Positions 8,717 through 17,134 of a stretch of DNA of 47,599 bases are shown here, in pieces (positions within the stretch are counted from its first letter, which is position 1; each line of letters opens with the position of its first letter). Source of the stretch: Pleurocapsales cyanobacterium LEGE 06147 (GTDB taxonomy: Bacteria; Cyanobacteriota; Cyanobacteriia; Cyanobacteriales; Xenococcaceae); NCBI GenBank assembly GCA_015207585.1, contig JADEWQ010000040.1, positions 1 through 47,599 of the forward strand. The letters run 5' to 3'. A program made the position numbers and the translations under genes. Below the pieces are notes generated by a model that was not told the origin of the DNA, did no database searches, and saw nothing but the letters and a program-made list of their open reading frames with translations.

Positions 8717-8875
8717 ATGATCAAAGAAGGCAAACACAGCGATCTACGCGAAATTAGTTTATTTGACGAATTCAAAGATTATCGCCAACAGGAAATTGAA
8801 GAGAAAAGGCAGCGATCGCTCCTACGACAAAACCCTCAGACTAAAAGGCTATATTCGCGCGAGCGAATCTACTAA
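8717..8875 (+). CDS. Short ORF fused into histidine kinase relic
   Basis: A 52-codon frame with a plausible gaggt ribosome-binding site 8 bases upstream encodes a charged peptide starting MIKEGKHSDLREISLFDEF. After the HIP1 site at 8812-8819 it runs through sequence that belongs, in another frame, to the histidine kinase relic. I read it as the 5' stub of an unrelated gene joined to kinase DNA. I do not recognise the first 32 residues. Confidence 0.3.
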   Translation: MIKEGKHSDLREISLFDEFKDYRQQEIEEKRQRSLLRQNPQTKRLYSRERIY

Positions 8876-9252
8876 AAAATTAGAAGCCACCTTAAATCAA
8901 CTGCGATTGGCACTATGGTTGGGAGGATTCACCGCCTTATTTTTGATTAGTATTAGTAGTATTTATCTAACTCAGCAAGCTTTTAAGCCAACACTTCAAA
9001 GCTTTCAGCAGCTAAAACAGTTTCTAAGTGAAACTTCTCACGAATTACGCAATCCCTTACAAAAATTAGCTTTGCTACAGAGACTTTATTAAGCCATCCA
9101 GAACAAATCAAGACAGACTCGGATCGCAAGAAGATAGTAGGAAACAGCGAGAGGGACTGGGATTGGGATTGGCGATCGCTCAAGCAATTGTCAAACAGCA
9201 CGGCGGCAAAATTACTGTTAGCTCTCAGGTGGGAGTAGGTAGTTGTTTTTAA
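8813..9252 (+). pseudogene. Decayed sensor histidine kinase (relic A)
   Basis: Three frames together spell parts of an RppB-like membrane histidine kinase. Frame one gives GYIRASEST, a membrane segment (about 8911-8970), and a HAMP-like/HisKA region ending at the phospho-acceptor box SETSHELRNPL near 9056. A one-base loss around 9059 shifts the frame, after which [19 protein letters not shown] continues the HisKA helix. Most of the catalytic domain is then missing, and the sequence resumes in a third frame at the G2 box [15 protein letters not shown] to a stop at 9250-9252. It cannot make a working kinase. A second, diverged copy of the same G-box end lies at 10340-10483. Confidence 0.75.
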
Positions 9253-9309
9253 AAGTAGTAAAAAAAGAGCGTTGATGGTGGTTTCCAGAATTTTTTAAAG
9301 CAAGTCAAT

Positions 9310-9714
9310 CTACCAAATCACTCCTGAGTAAAAATCTCTGATTTCTTTATCTGCTGTGATAATTGAAGCTTGATTACTGCTAGCTAATCCTACAACAACT
9401 TGATCTACTGGATCTCGATGAGTCCATTCTAGTTTGACACTTTCTAACCACAGATCTTCATTAATAGGGACAATACAAACAACACTGGACTTTTTCAAAG
9501 AGGCGACGTACTCGTTAAGATTAACTCCTAAATCTAGTTTTTTATTCTTGATTTTGATGGCGATTTCCCAGATAGCGATTGATGGAACGAGACCGTTTTT
9601 TTCCCTTTCCATCTGGTTACAGACATCTATCGCAGCTTGAGAAAGCCTATCTGGATCTAGACTCCACCAAATCAAAGCGCAAGTATCGAGGACAATCTTC
9701 ACAGTTCGCCCCAT
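9310..9714 (-). CDS. vapC: PIN-domain toxin (VapC-like)
   Basis: This 134-residue PIN ribonuclease is the toxin of a type II toxin-antitoxin pair. Acidic site residues are visible: D10 in IVLDTCAL, E50 in AIWEIAIK, D101 and D104 in HRDPVDQVV, and D122 in IITADKEI. The start overlaps the antitoxin's 3' end: ATG at 9714 gives a 16-base overlap, and a GTG a few codons later overlapping the TGA is the alternative. Overlap implies translational coupling, as is usual for these pairs. All catalytic positions are intact, unlike the decayed genes on both sides. VapC toxins cut tRNA or rRNA; the target here is unknown. Confidence 0.85.
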   Translation of the reverse strand: MGRTVKIVLDTCALIWWSLDPDRLSQAAIDVCNQMEREKNGLVPSIAIWEIAIKIKNKKLDLGVNLNEYVASLKKSSVVCIVPINEDLWLESVKLEWTHRDPVDQVVVGLASSNQASIITADKEIRDFYSGVIW

Positions 9715-9956
9715 TCTTCAGTTGTGGGAGTCGTTAAATCCTCGAAATACTTTACTTTACCGCGCATTTGCCCAAATAACTGTTCTGTTGACAGTGAATT
9801 GCCGTATTTAGAAATTTTTACTACTGGTTTTCCTCGATCGGTTACTATAAGTTCTTCCCCTTCTGACTCTACAAATCGCAAGAACTCAAGCAGTTTGCTT
9901 TTAAGTTTACTTTTAGAAACAGTTTTCATGATGTCCATGGTCATGACTGTGATCAT
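9699..9956 (-). CDS. Phd/YefM-family antitoxin
   Basis: This protein of up to 85 residues has the Phd/YefM layout. The core is MKTVSKSKLKSKLLEFLRFV, followed by the conserved GEELIVTDRGKPVVKISKY and a short C-terminal tail that would bind the PIN toxin. The family-like core begins at the ATG at 9929; the frame also offers ATGs at 9938 and 9956, and no ribosome-binding site decides among them. Antitoxins of this type neutralise the toxin and repress their own promoter. The promoter should lie just upstream (9957-10010), where the AT-rich stretch gatcatagtcagaagatatc has a partly palindromic look. Confidence 0.82.
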   Translation of the reverse strand: MITVMTMDIMKTVSKSKLKSKLLEFLRFVESEGEELIVTDRGKPVVKISKYGNSLSTEQLFGQMRGKVKYFEDLTTPTTEEWGEL

Positions 9957-10339
9957 AGTCAGAAGATATCATATTTCCTAAAATACCGATTCCTTAATCC
10001 TAGAAATTGGGTTTATTCAAGCGCGGTTCTGTAACAGTCAAAAAACATGACTTTTTCGTCGAAGCGATCGGTCAAGAAACACATCGAGCGATCGCATTTA
10101 TGTTCGACCTTGTTGAGATTTAGTTAAAAAAGTGCGATCGCAAGGAACGGGTTCGGTGTTAGAAATTGGTGGAGTAGCTACCAATCAACCACAGTCACCG
10201 TCTGTTCCCGTACACGGATGGGGATAAGCTTAAAGTACGATTCGTTCTGTAAGTTTTTGAATTAAAGCACAAAATTAATTATTTGTCCCGAATTTGTCAC
10301 TTTAAATCATTTAGCTTTTAAAAATAAAATCATATTTAT
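9957..10339. other. Non-coding decay region
   Basis: No intact gene is seen. Several HIP1-type sites occur (for example around 10064-10140). A short plus-strand phrase in frame, DFFVEAIGQETHRAIAFMF, ends at a stop near 10122 and could be a gene remnant, but it is too short to assign. The end nearest 9957 probably holds the antitoxin promoter. Confidence 0.5.
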
Positions 10340-10483
10340 GCAATTTACAGACAGCAAGAAGGTTTGGGATTGGGACTGACGATCGCTCGAGCGATCGTCG
10401 AGCAACACGGCGGTAAAATTACTGTTAGCTCTCAGGTTGGAGTAGGTACTTGTTTTCGAGTCTACCTTCCCGCAAGCAGCTAG
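10340..10483 (+). pseudogene. Histidine kinase C-terminal relic B
   Basis: Only the last part of a kinase ATPase domain remains, but this copy has its proper end. RQQEGLGLGLTIARAIV is the G2 box, then [17 protein letters not shown], then RVYLPASS and a TAG stop. About 100 bases match relic A (9150-9250) at roughly 85 percent by eye. The two relics are in the same orientation and flank the toxin-antitoxin pair. A minus-strand frame over the same bases is a shadow. Confidence 0.75.
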
Positions 10484-10556
10484 TTCGACCCGACCTAGTA
10501 ATATTTTTGGTAATATTTTTGGCGATCGCGTCAATCCACTTCGATAATTAAGTTTA

Positions 10557-11228
10557 CTAGACTACTGAAGATAGTGGCGATCGCTCGTAGTTGGCTAGCA
10601 GATCGGCAGGATCGCGATAAATGGCGATACAACCAGCTTCTCTCAACACTATCTCTGAGAAACCGCCACAAAGAACTCCAACGGTACGCAGAGAAATTTT
10701 ACCAGCTGCTTCGGCATCATAAGGACTATCACCGACAGCGATCGCTTCTTCTGGTTTCACTCCATCAAGTTTTTCTAAAGCAGCCTTAAAAATATCGGGA
10801 TGAGGTTTTGACTTTTCGACATCATCAGTGGAAGTTGCAGCCTCTATCAAGTTTTCAATTCCTAATTTTTCTTTATAGTAGGCGATAGTATCTTCCTTAG
10901 CAGAAGAAGCGAGGACAATTTTTAATCCATCTTGTTTTAAACGTTCAAAAAGTTCCGGTACCTTTTCAAAAGGTTTCGCTTTGGACAGAAGATTTTCTTG
11001 ATAATATTGCTTGCGGTAATCGGCTATTTTTGCGCCTAATCTTTCAAATGCTTCTTGGGAAATAAACTCGGGAATTATTTGTTCGCTACCTTTGCCAATT
11101 TGTTGACGCAACTGTTCGAAGGGAATCTGGTAACCATATTTTTCAAAAGCTTTTACCCAAGCCCGAGCGTGAAGATCTACTGAATCAATCAAGGTACCAT
11201 CGATATCAAAAATGACTGCTTTAAGCAT
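10557..11228 (-). CDS. HAD-family phosphatase
   Basis: This 223-residue haloacid dehalogenase-superfamily hydrolase of the phosphoglycolate phosphatase/beta-phosphoglucomutase group has motif I DIDGTLIDS with nucleophile D8 and acid/base D10. Motif II is the Ser in IVLASSAKED, motif III the Lys in KSKPHPDIF, and motif IV GDSPYDAEAAGK. The cap domain sits between motifs I and II (about residues 15-85). It is likely a soluble phosphatase of a small sugar phosphate or phosphoglycolate; the exact substrate cannot be read from sequence. It lies 36 bp downstream of the alpha/beta-hydrolase gene on the same strand, so they may be cotranscribed. Confidence 0.87.
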   Translation of the reverse strand: MLKAVIFDIDGTLIDSVDLHARAWVKAFEKYGYQIPFEQLRQQIGKGSEQIIPEFISQEAFERLGAKIADYRKQYYQENLLSKAKPFEKVPELFERLKQDGLKIVLASSAKEDTIAYYKEKLGIENLIEAATSTDDVEKSKPHPDIFKAALEKLDGVKPEEAIAVGDSPYDAEAAGKISLRTVGVLCGGFSEIVLREAGCIAIYRDPADLLANYERSPLSSVV

Positions 11229-11264
11229 TAAATTTATAGTTTTCTAAAGTAATTTGCTCTAAAC

Positions 11265-12197
11265 TTATTCCACAACCGAAGATGTAGAAGTTGTCAATTG
11301 CTGTAGAAATTTACGGATTAAACCAATCGTCACTCCTGGCAATTCCAGTTGAGGAGTTAAGCCGACATCGTCGATCTCTAGGAAACTTTTGATATATTCG
11401 GGGTTTAAACTAGCCAATCGTCTGCCAATTTCTGGTCCGGTAAATTGGGATTTGCGTCCCCAAATAATTGCTGTCGGTGTTTTTAGCTGCTTAATGTATA
11501 AAGATAAATCGAAACAGAGATCTCCGCGCACAAAAGAGAGAGCGGCATATTCGGCATTCGGCTGCTGTGCCGATCTTAGATAAGCATCCACAATTTCTTG
11601 ATATACTCGCTCTGGATGAGCAAACTGTCTATTTTCCAAAAAGCTACGAATTCCAGTTGTTGTAGCCACCCCCGTACTATAAAGAATCCGGTCTAAAAAG
11701 GGAGTTTTAATTATTTGAGCAAAAAAGCTGCGAGTGTAATCTTCGCCAAAATCGGATAAACCGGCTGGCGTAGTCAGAATCAGACACTTAAATAGATCGG
11801 GGCGTTCTATAGCAGCGCGAATAGTAAAAGCGGCGGTTAAGGAAGAAGCCACCACCGAAATTGGCTCATGGCAAGTTTGTTCGATAAACTCGACGATTGT
11901 GGTAATGTAATCTTCAATGCGATAGTTGCGTTCCGGATGTTCTGAACGACCCCAGCCAATTAAATCTGGTGCCAAAACGCGATAGTCGGGAGCAAAAGCT
12001 GGATAGACTTTTGACCATTCATAGGCAGAAGAACCCCCACCAAAACCATGCAAAAATACCATAGTGGGTTTTTCATTATTAATTTCAGTTCCGCTATTGC
12101 GCCAGGGTGTCTTGGTAGGCGTGTAATAGACCATGCGCCCTAAGGAGGTTGCAATTGATTTGGTTTCGACTCCTATCGGTTCAATCATCTTCTTCAA
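11265..12197 (-). CDS. Alpha/beta-hydrolase-fold protein lacking expected catalytic residues
   Basis: The 310-residue protein has the fold signatures VFLHGFGGGSSAYEW (oxyanion region, about 47-61) and VLAPDLIGWGRS (74-85). The nucleophile elbow, normally G-x-S-x-G, reads A-S-S-L-T at 117-121. The position of the catalytic histidine, normally in a G-H-x-P context, reads G-L-T-P with L280. A serine survives in the elbow (S119), but the triad as usually defined is absent. It may be a non-catalytic member of the fold or use an unusual triad. No signal peptide is visible. The gene precedes the HAD phosphatase on the same strand. Confidence 0.82.
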   Translation of the reverse strand: MKKMIEPIGVETKSIATSLGRMVYYTPTKTPWRNSGTEINNEKPTMVFLHGFGGGSSAYEWSKVYPAFAPDYRVLAPDLIGWGRSEHPERNYRIEDYITTIVEFIEQTCHEPISVVASSLTAAFTIRAAIERPDLFKCLILTTPAGLSDFGEDYTRSFFAQIIKTPFLDRILYSTGVATTTGIRSFLENRQFAHPERVYQEIVDAYLRSAQQPNAEYAALSFVRGDLCFDLSLYIKQLKTPTAIIWGRKSQFTGPEIGRRLASLNPEYIKSFLEIDDVGLTPQLELPGVTIGLIRKFLQQLTTSTSSVVE

Positions 12198-12300
12198 ACC
12201 TCTTCAAATAAATTATCTCCGTAAGGGACTGTCTAAAGTCGCCCAATTTAGTTACGCGATCGCCCCTTCACTTTGTGAGTCCCTTCCGCGTCTTTTAAAT

Positions 12301-12498
12301 CTATGTCTCTCCGTTTATCTTTACCTCTTCTTCGCTTTGAGTAGCAGACTCATTCTCCGGCGCTTCTTGACTTCTTACGAAATCTAAACCTTCAGTCACT
12401 ATTCCCTGAGGATCGGTTGCTGGATCGGCAGCAAGATCTTGTAATGCTTCGGCGTTAGTATTGGGTTTGACAGACGGATTTTTATTTTCTCGAGACAT
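12301..12498 (-). CDS. Small acidic protein, unknown
   Basis: A 65-residue frame starting MSRENKNPSV is polar, rich in Glu, Asn, Thr and Pro, with no hydrophobic core; it is probably disordered. The ATG at 12498 is preferred over 12522, because the extra residues look unlike the rest. It lies 103 bp upstream of the alpha/beta-hydrolase on the same strand. I do not recognise a family. It could be a real small cyanobacterial protein or a chance frame. Confidence 0.45.
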   Translation of the reverse strand: MSRENKNPSVKPNTNAEALQDLAADPATDPQGIVTEGLDFVRSQEAPENESATQSEEEVKINGET

Positions 12499-12703
12499 AA
12501 ATTTTAAAATAACTCGATACACTTCAGCATAGATAAATACTGAGTAACAATTTCTCCATCTTAGGATTGAATTTTAATCTTCAAACACGCGCTAGTCATG
12601 GGAATAGTTACAATTCAGATAGCATCGAAGCGTAGACAAATATAATTGTGCTTCTGTTTTTTCACAGACAAACTGCTCCAAATGTGGAAAAGCGATTGTA
12701 GTT

Positions 12704-13762
12704 ATGTCAGTTCAATCAGAGAGAATCGAGCATCAAATCGTTCATGCGATCCCAGGAAGGCTTCGCTTGAAAATTCCCCATCTGAGAAGAGATGCTGGCT
12801 ACGGTGATAAGTTGCAGCGATTGGTGAAGTCTCTCAGCGCAGTCACAGATGTGCGGGTTAATTCTGCTAGTGCTTCAATGATAGTGTACTACAATCCCAG
12901 AAGCATTGAGAGCAAAGTAATACAGAGAGAACTGGCAATCTGCGTTTGGCAAGCCGATAGTAACGGCGCGAGTGCGATCGAATCTCCCGTAAAACCCTTA
13001 ACAGAAACAATCGAACAACCCGATAAAGTCATCGAAGTGGTTTCTCCTGTTGGGAAACAAACCGAAGATGATGTTTCCACTACAACAGATCGGACTATTG
13101 AAATCGAGACATCTGAAGAATATTTATCTCAAAGCGATCGATTTCCGATTGACGTAGATCTCGAACAGAAACTTTTTGAGGTTGGCATTCCTGCTTCATA
13201 CATACTACAACCTCTCAATGCCGAACTTGAGAAGTTTGAAGCTGAAAATGAAAAAAATACCGAGTCCCAGCGTATTAAAGTCAATCTTGAAGCTTTTCTC
13301 AGAGAAGGAGGTTTCTCGATCGAAGGGAGAGCCAATGGTTGGTTCAGAGAAATTTTTTTTATAAATCCTTTTACTGGCAAAAAACATTACACTCCCTGGA
13401 TTCCAATTACTGCTGTGGGGACAGCCGAACTAGAAGCAACCGTTGTCGATGAAACAATTAATGTTAATCTCATCAAATTGAGCGTTTCTGGCGAGTCGGG
13501 TAAATGGTACAAAGAATTAGTCAAATATGCTTTTGAGTATCTCTTCAAAACCAAGCTGATAGCCAAAATTAACGAGACTTTATCTAAATTTGACGGTGCA
13601 AAAATCCAGCAACTTTTTTACGATCTAAAAGTAGATGAAAAACTACGGGAACGCAGCCAGGAACTAGGTTTGACTTCTGAAAAGGTAGATGAGTTGTTGG
13701 AGTTAGTCGAGGTACATGCTCGAATATCTAGCGATCGCTTGTGGCTATCTGTTCACCTTTAA
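12704..13762 (+). CDS. HMA-like N-domain protein with unknown C-terminal region
   Basis: The first 85 residues resemble a ferredoxin-like heavy-metal-associated fold: IVHAIPGRLRLKIPHLRRD, then VTDVRVNSASASMIVYY. The usual metal-binding C-x-x-C is absent, as in many HMA-like domains fused to P-type ATPases. Residues 85-150 are an acidic linker. The rest (about 150-352) is a distinct domain with segments such as FLREGGFSIEGRANGWFREIF and FNPFTGKKHYTPWIPI-like strands; I do not recognise it. No membrane span is seen, so it is likely cytosolic. An ATG start at 12704 is clear. Function unknown; a lipid- or ligand-binding C-domain is only a guess. Confidence 0.7.
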   Translation: MSVQSERIEHQIVHAIPGRLRLKIPHLRRDAGYGDKLQRLVKSLSAVTDVRVNSASASMIVYYNPRSIESKVIQRELAICVWQADSNGASAIESPVKPLTETIEQPDKVIEVVSPVGKQTEDDVSTTTDRTIEIETSEEYLSQSDRFPIDVDLEQKLFEVGIPASYILQPLNAELEKFEAENEKNTESQRIKVNLEAFLREGGFSIEGRANGWFREIFFINPFTGKKHYTPWIPITAVGTAELEATVVDETINVNLIKLSVSGESGKWYKELVKYAFEYLFKTKLIAKINETLSKFDGAKIQQLFYDLKVDEKLRERSQELGLTSEKVDELLELVEVHARISSDRLWLSVHL

Positions 13763-13996
13763 ATAAGGCAGAAGGCAGAAGGTAGTTAAAAAGCGGATGC
13801 AACGACCTCTCCTTAACTGTTCTCCACTTATAGAAGAGGAGGATTTAGACCAAAGGGATAAGTTATAAGTTAAATCAGTTACCAGTTATAGGTGTTGGAT
13901 GTTAGTGCGGTTCATTGAGCTTGAAAAGACAGAAGATTATAATAATAAGGCTACAGTTACTGGAGCGTGTTATAAGGTAATAAAACACCTTTAATA

Positions 13997-14503
13997 ATGA
14001 ATCCAGGTTTACACTACCCCATCTTCGGACCAGAAATTCATTGTCCTCATTGTCGTCAAACTATTCCTGCTCTAACTTTGACGGATACTTATCTGTGTTC
14101 CCGTCATGGAGCTTTTGAAGCCGATCCCAAAACGGGAGAATTAATTCACCTTTCTTCTGGAAGACGTTGGCGACGCTGGGAAAATGAATGGTATCGGCAA
14201 CACACTCATCCAGATGGGATACGCTTTGAAATTCACGAAGCTTTAGACCGACTTTATACCGAAGGTTATCGAGCAACGAAAGTAATTATTGCTAGTCGAT
14301 ATCGGGATTTGGTCAGTTCCTATTTAGAAAGAAGTCATCCTTGGCGAGAAAAAAATGATAACAAAAATCCCAAGCTCTATGGATTGCCAGTCGTGTTTAG
14401 TCCAGATCCGTCTGAAGATCCTTGCTGGGAAGTAATTAACTTTTCTCTCGAGAAAGAGCCAGGAGCACCTTTGCGCTACCCTTATTTTCGTTTATTTGAG
14501 TAA
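13997..14503 (+). CDS. Cyanobacterial conserved protein, TIGR02652-like
   Basis: This 168-residue protein looks like the cyanobacteria-specific family TIGR02652, recognised by MNPGLHYPIFGPEIHCPHC at the start and the GRRWRRWENEWYRQHTHPDG centre. C17 and C20 of CPHC, together with C33 and H35 of CSRH, could bind one zinc ion. No function is established for the family. The stop overlaps the start of the VOC gene (TAATG), so the two are translationally coupled. Confidence 0.82.
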   Translation: MNPGLHYPIFGPEIHCPHCRQTIPALTLTDTYLCSRHGAFEADPKTGELIHLSSGRRWRRWENEWYRQHTHPDGIRFEIHEALDRLYTEGYRATKVIIASRYRDLVSSYLERSHPWREKNDNKNPKLYGLPVVFSPDPSEDPCWEVINFSLEKEPGAPLRYPYFRLFE

Positions 14504-14949
14504 TGCACCACGCTTCAATCCGGACGGCTAATATCCATCGGGCGATCGCTTTTTACGAACAACTCGGTTTTATTGTCAAAGAACGCTTTACTACCGGCTA
14601 TACTCTCGCTTGCTGGCTAGAGGGGTTGGGGGGAAGAATCGAGTTGATCGAAATTCCCGAACCAAAACCCGCCCCCGATGCTTTTAGCGACGAACATTAT
14701 GTGGGCTACTATCATCTCTCTTTCGATTTAACCGAGACTACTACCAATTTAACCGTCTGGTTAAATAAGCTCAAAGCAAGTTTTGACGCGGCAGCTCAAT
14801 CCCATTCAGAATTTTTGTCACCTTTAAAGGTACTCTTAGAACCGACTCAACAAATTATTGGCGATCGCGTCTACGAAGTTACTTTTATTGCCGACAACGA
14901 TGGTCTTCCCCTAGAATTCATCCGTGTTTTGGGGACTGTTGCCAATTGA
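14503..14949 (+). CDS. VOC-family (glyoxalase/dioxygenase fold) protein
   Basis: This 148-residue vicinal-oxygen-chelate protein has two beta-alpha-beta-beta-beta modules. Metal-site candidates are H2/H3 in MHHASIRT, the glutamate in GRIELIEIP, the histidine in YYHLSFDLTE and the glutamate of GLPLEFIRVLG near the end. That pattern fits a metal-dependent lyase or dioxygenase such as lactoylglutathione lyase relatives; substrate unknown. The start codon overlaps the previous stop by one base, a strong sign of coupling with the TIGR02652-like gene. Confidence 0.83.
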   Translation: MHHASIRTANIHRAIAFYEQLGFIVKERFTTGYTLACWLEGLGGRIELIEIPEPKPAPDAFSDEHYVGYYHLSFDLTETTTNLTVWLNKLKASFDAAAQSHSEFLSPLKVLLEPTQQIIGDRVYEVTFIADNDGLPLEFIRVLGTVAN

Positions 14950-14965
14950 CTAAACCAATGGAAGT

Positions 14966-15469
14966 TTACAGTGAATCCACTCCAAATTCCTGCGGGCGAT
15001 GGCGAACTGCTGTATAAGCCTTAACTGGAGGCAGTTCTGGTTGCCTCAAGAACCAGTGTTCTGAGGCATCAGAACCATAATTAAACCCGACAATCACGAC
15101 ATACTCATTCCTGGGTTTATAGGTGTCAATTACGTTAAAAAATTGAGCATATTCGACAGCTTGATCCCTTGCTGCTCGTGAAAGGGTCATCATCTTCCAG
15201 GGATCGCTGCCTTTTGCTACATAATGAACTCCTTTGATGGCCGACTCGCTTTCTGTGATTGAAAAGTTGTTGCCCCCAGCATGCTGAATATCGACGACTT
15301 TGTGAAGATAAAGATAACCCCGACCAGAGCGCTGAAAGAACTTCCATGCCTGGGCACTAAACAGAATTTCGCATTGCTCAATGATGTTTTCTGCGATTTC
15401 AACCCTCAGTTTACGTTCCGGTGTCATCTCATTTACCCGTACGACAGTGGTCAAATTTATTTCTGTCAT
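14966..15469 (-). CDS. Conserved-looking hypothetical protein
   Basis: The protein is about 167 residues from the ATG at 15469; the frame is open to 15535, but the extra 22 residues look unlike coding sequence of the rest. It contains aromatic-rich strands such as KFFQRSGRGYLYLHKVVDI, NEYVVIVGFNYGSDASEHW and the tail RHRPQEFGVDSL. I do not recognise the family. No membrane span or signal is seen. It converges with the VOC gene, the two stops being 16 bp apart. Confidence 0.6.
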   Translation of the reverse strand: MTEINLTTVVRVNEMTPERKLRVEIAENIIEQCEILFSAQAWKFFQRSGRGYLYLHKVVDIQHAGGNNFSITESESAIKGVHYVAKGSDPWKMMTLSRAARDQAVEYAQFFNVIDTYKPRNEYVVIVGFNYGSDASEHWFLRQPELPPVKAYTAVRHRPQEFGVDSL

Positions 15470-15785
15470 GCTAACAAAAGGCATGGAAAATGGGAGTGGG
15501 TAAACCGCCGAAGTACCGTAGTAAAATGAATGCAATACTCAGCAACGGTTGAGTGATTTCATCAGCCTGGCATCTAGGCTAGAAAAAACAAAGGAATCAT
15601 TCGCAGTAAAGTGTTTGTGGGGCAATGGTTGGCAATGCGATCGCCTATATAAAAAATCCCTGAGCCAAACTCTCTACAGAGTTTCAATCTGCTTTAACAT
15701 ATCTTAGGGTAATTCCCTTACTCGTCGATTGAGTTGTCGGAGAAAAAGCGATCGCTCTTGCTTTGGTTGGAAGCATTCATCATGT

Positions 15786-16964
15786 TTAGAAAAAATCGGG
15801 CATCCAGGGTTCGGAGCCAGAAAATAGCAGCGTGGCTATCGTCAAAGCTTCTTTGGTACTTTGCAGATAACCTACCAATTTTAGCTGAACTGGAGTAAAC
15901 AAGCCTGTATAAAGAGAGGCCAAACCTCTTACATCTAGTTGGAGTTCACCTTTGCCTCCTTTAAATACTTCTCCTCTTCCTCGAGATACTTTTAAACAAA
16001 ATTTGCCATTATTATCAGGAAAAAAATCGTCTTTAACTTCTAGGTGCAACTCGACTTCCACTCCCAAAGGATATCCTCTTTGGGATAAAGCAACAGATAC
16101 GTCAATTATGCGCAGCAGCCAGTATGTTTTGCTAGTGATTTTGGCAGTTTGCTCTGGCAAGAATAGCAATTTTTCTTCAATTGGGGAACCACGCCACTGC
16201 ACTTGCTGAACTTGGGAACGATGATCTGCTAAAAAAGTCCAAAAACTGAGGGCAGCGGCGGTCGTAAGTATTGTCCAATCCTTAATGTCAATACTCAAGC
16301 CCTCAGAAGTATCGTTTTGAGCAAATAAGACGTAACCTTCCGGTTCCCGTACGGAACCAATTACATAAGCATAAATTTTTTGCTCTTGTGGTGGTTTAAT
16401 AATTCGGCTCCAAATAGCTTGAGGACGAACTAAGTTTCCGTTGTTGATTCGAGCCTGTTGAGCATAAAGTCTCTCAAAAATTTCATATTCATCGGTGTTT
16501 ATTCGCTGCATCGAGAGGTTGCGTTCTCGCACATTAATCTTTGCCGTATCTAATTCCCAGCGACAATAACTGCCTCCCTGTTCGTATCCTACTTTTCGAT
16601 AAAGTGCCTGAGTGGCAGCATAAAGAACTGAAATGGGGATTCCCAAACTATGAATTTCTTGCAGCGCGTATTTCATTAATTGATAAGCCGCTCCTTTTCC
16701 CCGATATTCGGGTGCTACACTAACGGCAGCTATTCCCTTCATCGGTACCGACTGACCACCATACCACTGTCCCATGGAATAAATAGCCAATCCACCAATA
16801 ACTTGCCCTGATTGGCAAAGAAGACGAAAGTTGTTACTACCAATCAACTTGAAGTAATACTCGCTGTCGGCAGGAGTACTGCCAAAACACTGAGCAACAA
16901 TCTCTTTGAGCTGTTCTTGCTCTTTAGAGTTGGAGAGAGGATGATATTCAAACTCAGATGCCAC
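15786..16964 (-). CDS. Eis-like GNAT N-acetyltransferase
   Basis: This 392-residue protein has the three-part Eis layout. An N-terminal GNAT domain (about 1-150) carries the acetyl-CoA loop VAPEYRGKGAAYQLMKYAL. A second GNAT-like domain follows (about 150-290). The sterol-carrier-like C-terminal domain ends on FSGSEPWMPDFF, close to the free carboxylate used in Eis enzymes. Eis relatives acetylate amines, including aminoglycosides and protein lysines; the natural substrate here is unknown. The ATG at 16964 gives a family-typical start. Psb28 lies upstream on the same strand, separated by a palindrome. Confidence 0.83.
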   Translation of the reverse strand: MASEFEYHPLSNSKEQEQLKEIVAQCFGSTPADSEYYFKLIGSNNFRLLCQSGQVIGGLAIYSMGQWYGGQSVPMKGIAAVSVAPEYRGKGAAYQLMKYALQEIHSLGIPISVLYAATQALYRKVGYEQGGSYCRWELDTAKINVRERNLSMQRINTDEYEIFERLYAQQARINNGNLVRPQAIWSRIIKPPQEQKIYAYVIGSVREPEGYVLFAQNDTSEGLSIDIKDWTILTTAAALSFWTFLADHRSQVQQVQWRGSPIEEKLLFLPEQTAKITSKTYWLLRIIDVSVALSQRGYPLGVEVELHLEVKDDFFPDNNGKFCLKVSRGRGEVFKGGKGELQLDVRGLASLYTGLFTPVQLKLVGYLQSTKEALTIATLLFSGSEPWMPDFF

Positions 16965-16997
16965 GATCGATTATTTTTATTACACGGTGGGACAGCA

Positions 16998-17011
16998 CCC
17001 GCTTAAGCGGG
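16998..17011 (-). terminator. Palindrome after psb28
   Basis: A perfect 14-base palindrome, cccgcttaagcggg, lies 124 bp beyond the psb28 stop and 34 bp before the eis-like start. It could end psb28 transcripts or be an operator for the next gene. No T-run follows, so the role is open. Confidence 0.3.
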
Positions 17012-17134
17012 AGCGAATTATACGTCTTCACAAGCAAGCTGCTTTGGGGTCAGACTTTTAGTAGCTGTTGTCTGGACAATAGAGGAGAGAGCCCATTTTC
17101 AATAAGAGAATAATGAACTATCCCCGACGCCCAG

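Noticed and set aside
8763-9092. A 109-codon frame as an intact membrane protein
   Set aside because: It is the front part of the frameshifted histidine kinase; the sequence continues in a second frame just after the H-box.
10307-10534. 75-codon minus-strand frame
   Set aside because: It is the antisense of histidine kinase relic B, whose plus-strand frame shows a clear G-box.
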